Source of the DNA: Synergistaceae bacterium UBA5827
Lineage (GTDB): Bacteria > Synergistota > Synergistia > Synergistales > 79-D21
Direction of reading: 5' to 3'
Assembly: GCA_002432945.1 (NCBI GenBank)
Contig: DJHE01000019.1
Location: 109,281 to 173,280 of the forward strand
Length of the DNA stretch: 64,000 nt
The notes under the pieces were generated by a model. It had not been told where the DNA came from, searched no databases, and saw only the letters and a list, made by a program, of their open reading frames with translations. The translations under genes and the position numbers were made by a program. This document shows, piece after piece, positions 55,622 to 63,862 of this stretch. Position 1 is the first letter of the stretch. The number at the start of each line of letters is the position of its first letter.

Positions 55622-57491
55622 GCCCCCTCCCCTCCTTCCGCTGAAGAACTTTCTTCCTTCCAGGGCCTCCCTGGTGAACTCCCGCGGGGCGCACAAGGCA
55701 GTTCGGGCCCAGGCCGACCAAGTCCGGGCGACCCGCCTTGTAAAGGGCTTCCCTGACGAGATCCGCGTTCTTCGGGTCACGATACTGCAAGAGTGCCCTC
55801 TGGAGCCTTTTTTCATGCGCGGTTTTCGCCACGTACACCTTCTCGCCGGTTAGCGGATGAATCCCTGTGTAATACATGCAGGTTGAGAGCGTCCCTGGAG
55901 TAGGAATGAAATCCTGGACCTGCTCCGGATGCGTGCCGGTGTCCCGTAAAAACTCCGCCAGCTCGACGGCTTCCCTGAGACCTGCCCCGGGGTGGCTCGA
56001 CATGAAATAGGGAACCAGGTACTGCTCTTTCCCAAGCTTGCGGTTTGCCCTCCCGTAAGCTTCCACGAACTGGAGGTAGGCACTCTTCCCGCTTTTTCCC
56101 ATGAGATCGGTCACCTTCTGCGAAACATGCTCTGGAGCAACTTTCAGCTGGCCGCTGACATGGTGCTCGCAAAGCTCTGAAAGGAAGGGTTCAACCCCTC
56201 CCTCCAGCAGGTAGTCGTAGCGTATTCCCGAGCGAACAAAGACCTTCTTGATCCCGGGCAATCCCCGGATAGCCCTCAGGAGATCGAGGTATTCGGAATG
56301 ATCGGTGTCGAGTTTCGGGCATGGGCTGCACCCCAGGCAATCGCGACCTCGGCAGGTACCGCGTTCGAGCTGGTCGGCACAGGAGGGATGGCGGAAGTTT
56401 GCCGTCGGACCCCCGACATCATGAATGTACCCCTTGAAGTTGGGCATCTTTGCCAGGAGGGTCGCTTCGTTCAGCAGGGACTCCTTGCTCCGGGATTGGA
56501 TGATCCTCCCCTGGTGCGAAGAAATCGCGCAGAAGCTGCATGCCCCGAAACAGCCACGGTGGCTGACCAGGCTGAACTGGACCTCCTGGATGGCGGGAAC
56601 GCCTCCTTCGGGTTCGTAATCCGGATGGAAAGTGCGGGCATAAGGCAGGTCGTAAACCGCGTCTAGCTCAGAGGTCGCAAGTGGCCGGGCAGGGGGGTTC
56701 TGGACGACCCATCGAGGGCCGTGGGATTGCAGCAGCGTTTTCCCCCTGACCGGATCCTGCTCGAGGTAGAAAAGCCGAAAGGCTTCGGCAAAGGCCTCCT
56801 TCGAGGACAGGACCGATTCGAGGGAAGGCAGTTCCAGGCTGTCGACCCAGACCTCGTCCCTGTCAGAAGCGAGCCAGCAGGTTCCCACCACATCCCTAAT
56901 GTCCCTGGGGTGTATCCCCAGGGCAAGCTGGCGGGCAATCTCTACGACCTGAAGCTCGCCCATGCCGAAAACGAGGAGGTCGGCCCCACTGTCCACGAGA
57001 ATGGAACGGCGAACGGCGTCGTCCCAGTAATCGTAGTGGGCAAATCTCCGCAGGCTCGCCTCGATTCCGCCGATCACGATGGGGATGCTGCCCATCGCCT
57101 GGCGAATGCGGTTGCAATATGCGATGGTCGCTCGTTCCGGCCTGAGGCCGGAACGATTCCCGGGAGAATAACTGTCCGTGTGCCGGCGTTTCTTCGCCGC
57201 CGTGAAGGTGTTCAGCATCGAATCCAGGTTGCCGGCTGAAACAAGCACCCCCAGCCGGGGGCGCCCCAGCGCAAGGAAAGCCTCCGGGGAATGGTACTCC
57301 GGCTGGGCCAGGATCCCGACACGATATCCTTCCCCCTCAAGCACCCTTGCGATGATCGCATGCCCGAAACTGGGGTGGTCCACGTAGGCATCTCCGCTGA
57401 CCACCAGGAAATCGAGCTCGTCCCAACCCCGCGCCTCCATGTCTTGCCTGGAAACCGGGAGAAAATCTTCGCGCCTCGTTGGCCTGCTCAT
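55599..57491 (-). CDS. YgiQ-family radical SAM protein
   Basis: 630 aa. N-terminal MBL-free B12-like region (FLVVSGDAYVDHPSFGHAIIARVLEGEGYRVGILAQP), radical SAM cluster SHRGCFGACSFCAISSHQGR near residue 310, and a cysteine-rich CADQLERGTCRGRDCLGCSPCPKLDTDH near 375, the UPF0313/YgiQ layout. Function unknown across the family. ATG shares ATGA with the upstream RMD1 gene; its end overlaps msrA, so msrA translation depends on it. Confidence 0.92.
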   Translation of the reverse strand: MSRPTRREDFLPVSRQDMEARGWDELDFLVVSGDAYVDHPSFGHAIIARVLEGEGYRVGILAQPEYHSPEAFLALGRPRLGVLVSAGNLDSMLNTFTAAKKRRHTDSYSPGNRSGLRPERATIAYCNRIRQAMGSIPIVIGGIEASLRRFAHYDYWDDAVRRSILVDSGADLLVFGMGELQVVEIARQLALGIHPRDIRDVVGTCWLASDRDEVWVDSLELPSLESVLSSKEAFAEAFRLFYLEQDPVRGKTLLQSHGPRWVVQNPPARPLATSELDAVYDLPYARTFHPDYEPEGGVPAIQEVQFSLVSHRGCFGACSFCAISSHQGRIIQSRSKESLLNEATLLAKMPNFKGYIHDVGGPTANFRHPSCADQLERGTCRGRDCLGCSPCPKLDTDHSEYLDLLRAIRGLPGIKKVFVRSGIRYDYLLEGGVEPFLSELCEHHVSGQLKVAPEHVSQKVTDLMGKSGKSAYLQFVEAYGRANRKLGKEQYLVPYFMSSHPGAGLREAVELAEFLRDTGTHPEQVQDFIPTPGTLSTCMYYTGIHPLTGEKVYVAKTAHEKRLQRALLQYRDPKNADLVREALYKAGRPDLVGLGPNCLVRPAGVHQGGPGRKKVLQRKEGRGHDKQKRN

Positions 57492-58576
57492 ATGAAAATC
57501 CTCACGACTTCCACGGCGATCAGGATGATGATGATCCATTCCAGGACCTCCGCCCGGCGACTGGTAAACTCCTGGTTGAGCAGTTCCACCGTTTCGCGCA
57601 TCGCCCGCAGTTTCTCGTCCATCCGGGTCAGCCAGGCTTTGGTCCGGAAAAGCTGGAGCGCGCGGTTGTAAATCTGCGCGTAGTAGACATCTTCGGTTAC
57701 GCGAACGGCCGAGGTCAGGTGATCCGTCATCAGCTCGGTTTCGAGGATCAACTGCATGGCGGTTCGCGCGATGCGGCTCATTTTCCCCGAAAACACCGAG
57801 GTCAGTCCCCAGCGAGTTTCGCCCAAATCCTTGAAAAGACGCTCAAGCCTCCGGTTAAGCAGGTCGTCGTAGTAGCGCGCCTCCAGGAGCTGGACGTTCG
57901 CATATTCAAGCAGGAGGCGCAGGTCCGAATAATCGCCTTCCTCCACGAGGAAGGCGTTGTTGTAGTTCAGGATGACAAGGTCGTCCTCCGTGTAGGAAAA
58001 AGCGTTTTCCAGGGCAAGATGTGCCTGCTGCCTGCTCAGCGGCTTCTTTTCCCCAAAGATGAGGCGAATGAGGGCCGGCAGTTCCCTCAGGTCGCTTCTT
58101 GTCACCGGTTCTGCGGTTTTCCGGGCCACGAAGAGGGTGTATTCCTCCGAAAAACCCGGAACTGAACGACGATCGACAAGGGTTTCAGAAACGGAATCCA
58201 TCAGGGCGCAGAGTTCTGTCTCGAAAAGGCGGTCCAAGTCGGGCCCCATGGCCATCTGGATCGCCCGGTCGGCAAACTCTTCCAGGTCCAGGTTCCTGAC
58301 TGTCGTCGTTGCTCCGAGAGAGATCACGCCGAAGTCGAAGAACCTCGCGGAAAGCGAGACCTCCAAATGTTCCCCCCCAACCACCCAGGATTGAGGCCCC
58401 AGTTCCACTGCAGCTGGAGGGCGAACAAGGTCGATAGACTGGTTGTCGACCCGGACGAGTCCCTGCCTAAACGGCAGCCTCCCTGAAAACAGGTTTCCCG
58501 ATAGCTTTTCAAGCCGGATCTCGTCCGCCACGTCATAAAGCCTCAGGAAAACGATATCGGCTGATTCGATAAACAT
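57488..58576 (-). CDS. RMD1/YagE (DUF155) family membrane protein
   Basis: 362 aa. The central block from SEEYTLFVARKTAEPV to LLEYANVQLLEARYYDDLLNRRLERLF matches the DUF155/RMND1 pattern, and the C-terminal EVLEWIIIILIAVEVVRIFI is the family's single membrane anchor. Mitochondrial relatives help translation; the bacterial role is unknown. ATG at 58576 has GAGGGGGAAGGA upstream. First gene of RMD1-ygiQ-msrA. Confidence 0.87.
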   Translation of the reverse strand: MFIESADIVFLRLYDVADEIRLEKLSGNLFSGRLPFRQGLVRVDNQSIDLVRPPAAVELGPQSWVVGGEHLEVSLSARFFDFGVISLGATTTVRNLDLEEFADRAIQMAMGPDLDRLFETELCALMDSVSETLVDRRSVPGFSEEYTLFVARKTAEPVTRSDLRELPALIRLIFGEKKPLSRQQAHLALENAFSYTEDDLVILNYNNAFLVEEGDYSDLRLLLEYANVQLLEARYYDDLLNRRLERLFKDLGETRWGLTSVFSGKMSRIARTAMQLILETELMTDHLTSAVRVTEDVYYAQIYNRALQLFRTKAWLTRMDEKLRAMRETVELLNQEFTSRRAEVLEWIIIILIAVEVVRIFI

Positions 58577-58649
58577 GGTCCTTCCCCCTCTTTGCACATT
58601 ATCAGGATATCTTTTCCGCGGAGTCATCGCAAGCAAGGCCAAGAGGGGC

Positions 58650-58678
58650 TTGACCGGCCGGACCCCTTGCCCTAGGAT
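58650..58678 (+). promoter_or_regulatory. Promoter of the mntP riboswitch leader
   Basis: TTGACC, 17 bases, TAGGAT, ending about ten bases before the riboswitch P1 stem, which is the expected transcription start distance. Confidence 0.6.
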
Positions 58679-58687
58679 GAAAGCGCT

Positions 58688-58783
58688 CAAAAGGGAGTAG
58701 CTAGCGAGGCCGCATCAACAGACTGGCGCCAGGGCGCCTGGTGCGGCCGTTGACCGGGTCCGGGTCGATTAGCGAGACTTTTG
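58688..58783 (+). ncRNA. yybP-ykoY manganese riboswitch
   Basis: Conserved elements are visible: the opening CAAAAGGGAGTAGC, the L3 stretch GCATCAACA, paired GGCGCC arms, and the closing GCGAGACTTTTG. P1 pairs CAAAAG with CTTTTG. This class binds Mn2+ directly. The gene that follows is the manganese exporter mntP, which is the expected target. Confidence 0.9.
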
Positions 58784-58817
58784 GCGAGGAGAACCCTTGC
58801 CGAAAGTCTCATTTTTA
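58774..58817 (+). terminator. Riboswitch expression platform, Mn-controlled terminator
   Basis: GAGACTTTTGGC pairs with GCCGAAAGTCTC (small mismatch) followed by ATTTTTATT. The 5' arm contains the 3' strand of riboswitch P1, so P1 and the terminator exclude each other. Bound manganese should favour P1 and read-through, an ON switch. Confidence 0.85.
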
Positions 58818-58833
58818 TTCTGGAGGGATGCTC

Positions 58834-59397
58834 ATGAACCCGTTGTTCCCGTTATTCCTTGGACTCAGCCTTTCGATGGACGCCTTCGCCGTTTCCGTTG
58901 CCCTGCCTTTCTGTGTCCCCTCCCTTTCGATGCGCCAGATTTGCCGTGTCGCAGGGGCCTTCGGCTTTTTCCAGGCCCTCATGCCGCTTTTGGGTTGGGT
59001 GGCGGCAAGCCTTGCGTCCAAGTGGATCGCTCCCTTCGATCACTGGATTGCATTTGCCCTGCTGGGGTTCATCGGGGGGAAAATGATGCTCGAAGGACTC
59101 CGGCCAGCGGATGAATGCGACACCCGCTCGGATCCCACCTCGGGTTGGCCCTTGCTGACCCTGGCTGTCGGCACGAGCATCGATGCCCTGGCCGTAGGTT
59201 TCAGCTTTGCAGCCATGCGATTGAACGTTTGGAGCACCGTCGCCATCATCGGCGCCACCACATTCGCACTCTGCTGGGTCGGCATGGTCGGCGGGAAGCA
59301 GATCGGCCGTTTCCTCGGCAAGCGAATGGAAGTGGTCGGAGGGCTTGTCCTGGTCGGGATCGGGCTGAAGATCCTGTTCGACCACCTTTCGAAATAA
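58834..59397 (+). CDS. mntP: Manganese efflux pump MntP
   Basis: 187 aa, six membrane helices in two inverted halves: LFLGLSLSMDAFAVSVALPF and LAVGTSIDALAVGFSFAAM carry the family's paired SxDAxAVG motifs. Start is ATG 58834 with GGAGGG six bases upstream; the ATG at 58828 touches the ribosome site. Controlled by the upstream Mn riboswitch. Confidence 0.96.
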   Translation: MNPLFPLFLGLSLSMDAFAVSVALPFCVPSLSMRQICRVAGAFGFFQALMPLLGWVAASLASKWIAPFDHWIAFALLGFIGGKMMLEGLRPADECDTRSDPTSGWPLLTLAVGTSIDALAVGFSFAAMRLNVWSTVAIIGATTFALCWVGMVGGKQIGRFLGKRMEVVGGLVLVGIGLKILFDHLSK

Positions 59398-59412
59398 TTA
59401 TCATGATTCTCC

Positions 59413-59441
59413 TTGTCAATTATGCCAGGGTATCCCATAAT
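59413..59441 (+). promoter_or_regulatory. Promoter of the amino-acid ABC operon
   Basis: TTGTCA, 17 bases, CATAAT; both boxes match at five of six positions. It lies 36 bases before the ATPase start. Confidence 0.7.
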
Positions 59442-59477
59442 ACCCGTGCACGTGAAAAGAAAGGGGGGAGATAAGGG

Positions 59478-60263
59478 GTGGCCCAAGCGAACCAGCCCTT
59501 GATCGTCGTCGATAATCTCTGCAAGAGTTTCGAACAGGGAGAGGTGTTGAATCACATCAGCATCTCCATACGCGAAGGAGACCTGGTTTCCGTCATCGGT
59601 CCCTCTGGCTGTGGCAAGTCCACGTTCCTGCGTTGCCTGAACTGCCTTGAAATCCTCGATTCCGGTACGATCTCGATCGCCGGTGTCACCGTGTCCAGGA
59701 ATGGACCGAGCGACCCCATCACCGACGATCTCCTCGACAAGGCTCACCTGCTTCGGCAGGAAGTGGGACTCGTCTTCCAGATATTCAACCTCTTCCCCCA
59801 CAAGTCCGTCCTCGAAAACATCATGCTTGCCCCCATGGTCGTCAAGAAGGAAAGTCGGGAACAGGCCGAGGATAACGCGGTCCGCCTGCTGAAAAAAGTG
59901 GGGCTCGAGGACTGCATCCATCGTGACCCCGCGACCCTTTCCGGAGGGCAAAAACAACGCGCAGCCATTGCGCGGGCCCTGGCCATGAATCCCAAGGTCA
60001 TGCTTTACGACGAACCCACTTCGGCCCTCGACCCGGAGCTGGTCAAGGAAGTCCTCCAGGTCATGCGGGACCTCGATGCGGAGGGCATGACCCAGATCGT
60101 TGTGACCCACGAAATGCGTTTCGCCCGCAAGGCGTCCGACTATATCGTCTTCATGGACAAGGGGGAAATCGTCGAGGTCGACGACGGAGACATCCTCTTC
60201 GCCAACCCGAAGAATGAACGGACACGGGAATTCCTTAGGCACTTCGAGGGGGATGCCCTATGA
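59478..60263 (+). CDS. Polar amino-acid ABC transporter ATPase
   Basis: 261 aa, GlnQ/HisP type. Walker A GPSGCGKSTFLRCLN near residue 38, an inserted acidic segment SRNGPSDPITDDLLDKAH near 75, VGLVFQIFNLFPHKSVLENI, signature LSGGQKQRAAIARALA, Walker B VMLYDEPTSALDPELV and the H-loop VVTHEMRFA. GTG start with AAGGGGGGAG upstream. Overlaps the permease gene by four bases. Confidence 0.94.
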   Translation: MAQANQPLIVVDNLCKSFEQGEVLNHISISIREGDLVSVIGPSGCGKSTFLRCLNCLEILDSGTISIAGVTVSRNGPSDPITDDLLDKAHLLRQEVGLVFQIFNLFPHKSVLENIMLAPMVVKKESREQAEDNAVRLLKKVGLEDCIHRDPATLSGGQKQRAAIARALAMNPKVMLYDEPTSALDPELVKEVLQVMRDLDAEGMTQIVVTHEMRFARKASDYIVFMDKGEIVEVDDGDILFANPKNERTREFLRHFEGDAL

Positions 60264-61822
60264 GAAGGAGATTGACGACCCTGGGACTCGCTCTGGCCCT
60301 GGCCTTAGCATTCGCGGCAGGGGCCATTGCGGAAGAGAAGGAGCTGCGCTGGGGCGGTGATACGGAGGGCGGAGCTCCCTACATGTTCCAGGACCCAAAG
60401 GATACCACCCAGGTCATCGGCTACGAGGTCGAAATGATCGAAGCCATCGCCAAAAAACTGGGACGCAAGCCGGTTTTCGTGCAAAATGGCTGGGACAACC
60501 TGATCCCCGGCCTCCAGCGAAAGCTTTACGACGTCACGCTGGACGGGCTGGAAATCACACCGGAACACAAACAGGAAGTCAATTTTTCGATCCCCTATTA
60601 CGCCACATTCCTGCAGCTGGCCGTCAGGCGGGACAACAAGACGATTGAAAGCCTCGAAGACTGCCGCGGCAAAGTCGTCGGAACACTGAAGCAAGCCTAC
60701 TCGCAGCAAGTTTTGGAAGAGTTCGGGGGTATCGAGGTCCGCACCTACGAGGATGAGATCAACGCCTACAGTGACCTGGCGAACGGCCGCCTCGACGCGA
60801 CCCTTTTTGACGCTCCCATCGCCGTCTTTTACGCGGGCTTCAACCCCGATATAAAGTTCGTGGGACCCGAGATAGGCCGGATGGAATATGGAATAGCGGT
60901 AAGAAAAGAAGACAAGGAACTGCTGAAGGAGATCAACGGGGCTCTCGTCGCCCTCCGAGACAGCGGGGAACTCCGCCGCATCTACGACCGGTGGAATCTC
61001 TGGAGCCCGATGATGGCCAAGGAGTTCAACGATTACAGTCCCCGTACGGTCGATGCCGTCATGTTCAACGAATGGGCTGAACTTCAAAAACCGGAATTCA
61101 CCCTACAGGACCGGATGAAGCGCTATGCCAGTTTCATGCCTATTTTGGGCAGGGCCGCCGTCACGACCATGAAGGTTTCCATCGTGGCGATGATCCTGGC
61201 AATGGCGTTCGGCTTCGTGCTGGCCGTCGCGAGGGTTTTCGGTCCTTCATTCCTCTCGAGGATGGCGGTCGCCTACATTGAAACGATCCGGGGGACCCCA
61301 GTCCTGATCCAGCTTTTCTTTATCTTCTATGGGCTGCCGAACATCGGCATCAAGCTCTCCCCCTTCGTGGCGGGGGCGGTTGGCCTGGGCCTGAATTACG
61401 CTGCCTACGAGGCGGAAAACTACCGGGCCGGATTGATCTCCGTGCCAAAAGCCCAGATGGAAGGAGCCCTCGCCCTGGCGATGACCCGCTGGCAGGCGCT
61501 CCGTCATGTCGTCATACCCCAGGCCTTTCGCCTGGTCCTTCCTCCCGTGACGAACGATTTCATCTCGCTCCTCAAGGACTCTTCGCTCGTCTCGGTCATC
61601 ACCATGGTGGACCTGACCAAGGCCTATGGGCAACTTGCCACGACCTACTACGATTACTTCGGGACCGGGATCATCGTCGCCATCATCTACCTGCTGCTCG
61701 GCCTTCCCTTCGTACGACTGGCTCGATGGGCTGAAGGACGACTGGCCAAGGTGGGAAATATCGCCCGGATTGAAAAAGCATCCACGGAAGAACTGATCTC
61801 ATCGAAAGACGGTGTTCTTTAG
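60260..61822 (+). CDS. Fused amino-acid substrate-binding protein and ABC permease
   Basis: 520 aa. Signal peptide (TLGLALALALAFAAGAIA), SBP_bac_3 domain about 25-255 (GYEVEMIEAIAKKLGRKPVFV, DVTLDGLEITPEHKQEVNFS), then a HisM/GlnP-type permease with four to five helices and the coupling EAA loop (ENYRAGLISVPKAQMEGALALAMTRWQALRHVVIPQAF). The binding domain is therefore tethered to its permease. ATG shares ATGA with the ATPase stop. Confidence 0.94.
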   Translation: MRRRLTTLGLALALALAFAAGAIAEEKELRWGGDTEGGAPYMFQDPKDTTQVIGYEVEMIEAIAKKLGRKPVFVQNGWDNLIPGLQRKLYDVTLDGLEITPEHKQEVNFSIPYYATFLQLAVRRDNKTIESLEDCRGKVVGTLKQAYSQQVLEEFGGIEVRTYEDEINAYSDLANGRLDATLFDAPIAVFYAGFNPDIKFVGPEIGRMEYGIAVRKEDKELLKEINGALVALRDSGELRRIYDRWNLWSPMMAKEFNDYSPRTVDAVMFNEWAELQKPEFTLQDRMKRYASFMPILGRAAVTTMKVSIVAMILAMAFGFVLAVARVFGPSFLSRMAVAYIETIRGTPVLIQLFFIFYGLPNIGIKLSPFVAGAVGLGLNYAAYEAENYRAGLISVPKAQMEGALALAMTRWQALRHVVIPQAFRLVLPPVTNDFISLLKDSSLVSVITMVDLTKAYGQLATTYYDYFGTGIIVAIIYLLLGLPFVRLARWAEGRLAKVGNIARIEKASTEELISSKDGVL

Positions 61823-61834
61823 GGCTCGTGAACT

Positions 61835-61880
61835 AAAGCGGGAGGCGGGTCCCAATGGCCTGCCTCCCGCTTTTACCTTT
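61835..61880 (+). terminator. Terminator of the amino-acid ABC operon
   Basis: Twelve-bp stem AAAGCGGGAGGC/GCCTCCCGCTTT with a 15-base loop and a T-rich 3' side, between convergent genes. May also stop rtcB transcription from the other strand. Confidence 0.75.
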
Positions 61881-61886
61881 TCCGTT

Positions 61887-63317
61887 TCACCCCTTTATAA
61901 CAGCCAGGGGCCTCAAGCGGGCGACTTTCCGGCTTAATCCCGCACGCTCCACGACATCGACCACGACATCCACGTCTTTGTAAGCTTCGGGAGCTTCCTC
62001 CCCCAGGGTCCTCAAGTCCCCCGCTCGAACCAGGATGCCCTTATCCTTTAGCCTGGCCGCAACACTTCCTGCATCTGCGGACTTCAATGCCGCACTTCGG
62101 CTCATGACCCTTCCTGCCCCATGGCAGGTCGAGCAGAAACACTCCGAGGCCCCCTTGGCACCGGCCAGGACGAAACTCGAAGTACCCATGCTGCCGGGAA
62201 TGATGACCGGTTGCCCTGTTTTAGCGTAAAGTTGGGGCAATCCGGGATGCCCCGGAGGAAGTGCCCTGGTCGCGCCCTTCCGGTGGACGCAATACAAGCC
62301 CTCCTTGCCGCCGTAAGTGTGCTTTTCCATCAGGGCCATGTTGTGGCTGACATCGTAGAGAAGTTCAAGCCGTTCCCCCGGAAAAAACCGGGAAAAAACC
62401 TCCCGGGCTCTTGAACCGATCGCCTCCCGATTCGCCAGCGCGAAATTTGCTGCAGCCTGCATCGCTCCCAGGTAAGCTTTCCCCTCGTCAGAGTCCAGGG
62501 GGGCACAGCAGAGTTGCCGGTCCGGAATTGCAATGCCATGGCGGGATACCGACCTGGCAAGGATTCGCAAGTGGTCGTCACAGACCTGGTGCCCCAGGCC
62601 TCGGCTGCCGCAATGGATCATGACCGTTACCCTGCCGGGCTCGAGGCCAAAAGATTGGGCCAGGGTCGGGTCAAACACCTCGTCCACGCGCTGGATCTCA
62701 AGAAAATGGTTGCCGGAGCCAAGGCTTCCCAGTTGCCCCTTGCCCCGCTCCTTTGCCCTTGGGGAAACTTCTTCAGGATTGGCCCCATCGAGACATCCCC
62801 CATGCTCGATCCGGTCGAGGTCGGCTATCTCTCCAAAACCGTTTTTTGCCGTCCAGCGCGCCCCTCCCTTCAGGACCGCGTCCAGGCGGTTGCCTTTCAG
62901 GGAAGTCAGCCCTTCGGAACCGACACCGCAGGGGACCGAGGAAAAAAGGGCATCAAGCAAAGCGGGCAGGACTGGCTGGACCTCCTCCTCTTCCAGGCGG
63001 GAAACGTGAAGGCGGACCCCGCAAGAGATGTTGTAACCCACGCCCCCGGGGGAAACGATTCCACCCTCCCTGGAAAAGGCCGCCACCCCCCCGATTGGGA
63101 ACCCATACCCCCAATGCAGGTCCGGCATCGCGAAACTGTAACCCGTTATGCCGGGCAAGCAGGCGACGTTTGCGACCTGCTGGAGAACGGGGTCGTCCCT
63201 AACCTCCGACAGGATCCGCCCGTCGGCATAAAGCATGCCCGGCACCCGCATTCCATCCATGGTGGTTTCCGGGATAAGGCAACGAACGGAGTCCTTCCGT
63301 AAAATCTGGATATCCAA
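61887..63317 (-). CDS. rtcB: RNA-splicing ligase RtcB
   Basis: 476 aa GTP- and Mn-dependent RNA ligase joining 2',3'-cyclic phosphate or 3'-phosphate ends to 5'-OH. Conserved: MPDLHWGYGFPIGGVAAF near 64, metal cysteine C99 in GGVGYNISCGVR, GSGNHFLEIQ near 205, IHCGSRGLGHQVCDD near 235, VSHNMALMEKH near 325, CHGAGRVMSRSAA (GMP-site histidine) near 395 and the final PLAVIKG. The usual GxDINC is NISC here, so the metal-site aspartate is Asn96. TTG start with AGGAGG seven bases upstream. Confidence 0.95.
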   Translation of the reverse strand: MDIQILRKDSVRCLIPETTMDGMRVPGMLYADGRILSEVRDDPVLQQVANVACLPGITGYSFAMPDLHWGYGFPIGGVAAFSREGGIVSPGGVGYNISCGVRLHVSRLEEEEVQPVLPALLDALFSSVPCGVGSEGLTSLKGNRLDAVLKGGARWTAKNGFGEIADLDRIEHGGCLDGANPEEVSPRAKERGKGQLGSLGSGNHFLEIQRVDEVFDPTLAQSFGLEPGRVTVMIHCGSRGLGHQVCDDHLRILARSVSRHGIAIPDRQLCCAPLDSDEGKAYLGAMQAAANFALANREAIGSRAREVFSRFFPGERLELLYDVSHNMALMEKHTYGGKEGLYCVHRKGATRALPPGHPGLPQLYAKTGQPVIIPGSMGTSSFVLAGAKGASECFCSTCHGAGRVMSRSAALKSADAGSVAARLKDKGILVRAGDLRTLGEEAPEAYKDVDVVVDVVERAGLSRKVARLRPLAVIKG

Positions 63318-63328
63318 GGCTTCACCTC

Positions 63329-63745
63329 CTAAACGTCCATGATCACTTCAAGTCGTAAAGGGGGACCGGGATCGAATTCGAGTCCCCCGTAAGTGACCGC
63401 CTTGACACGGCCACCCGGGCCAGGAGCAGCCCGCCATGTCCCTCTCGCGACGAGCCTCCCTGAGGATGCGTCAATTTCTACGACCAGCGGGGAAAAAAGT
63501 CGCCCTGCGGTTTCAAGGAAATAGAGGAGTTCGTTCATCCAGGCAACAAGAAGCCCTGCAAGGTCCCCTTCCCTTCCATCGTCAATGGAAATTTTTCCCG
63601 GCAGGCCTTGTGCAGATTCCTCAGGCAAGAACCCCAGATCAAAGAAATAGAACGCCCGGGCACACTCCTTTACAAGATCTCCCAGGCTTTCAGCCTCTAT
63701 CTCCAGGCGAATGTCTGCTGGATGCTCCAGTTCTCGCCAAGGCAA
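63329..63745 (-). CDS. Archease, RtcB activator
   Basis: 138 aa. Archease accelerates RtcB guanylation and broadens its nucleotide use. The N-terminal ELEHPADIRLEIEAESLGDLVKECARAFYFF, central LLVAWMNELLYFLET and final VKAVTYGGLEF match the family, with the acidic metal ligands. TTG start with AAAGGAGG seven bases upstream. Twelve bases upstream of rtcB, so a single operon. Confidence 0.92.
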   Translation of the reverse strand: MPWRELEHPADIRLEIEAESLGDLVKECARAFYFFDLGFLPEESAQGLPGKISIDDGREGDLAGLLVAWMNELLYFLETAGRLFSPLVVEIDASSGRLVARGTWRAAPGPGGRVKAVTYGGLEFDPGPPLRLEVIMDV

Positions 63746-63784
63746 GTCGACACCTCCTTTTACGTTGTGCCTTTTTGCTTTTTC

Positions 63785-63790
63785 ATTATA
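63785..63790 (-). promoter_or_regulatory. -10 box for archease-rtcB
   Basis: Minus strand TATAAT, 39 bases before the archease TTG. The -35 region falls in the T-run of the preceding terminator (TTTTGC at 17 bases), giving a poor match. Confidence 0.5.
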
Positions 63791-63809
63791 GTACTATGAG
63801 CGAAGCCGC

Positions 63810-63837
63810 AAAAAAGGGCGGGGATTTCTCCCCGCCC
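63810..63837 (-). terminator. Terminator of the right-edge gene
   Basis: Eight-bp GGGCGGGG/CCCCGCCC stem with a six-base loop and six T residues on the minus strand, 25 bases after the stop of the truncated Asp-rich gene. Confidence 0.88.
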
Positions 63838-63862
63838 TACAAAGTTCACAAGGTACATACTT

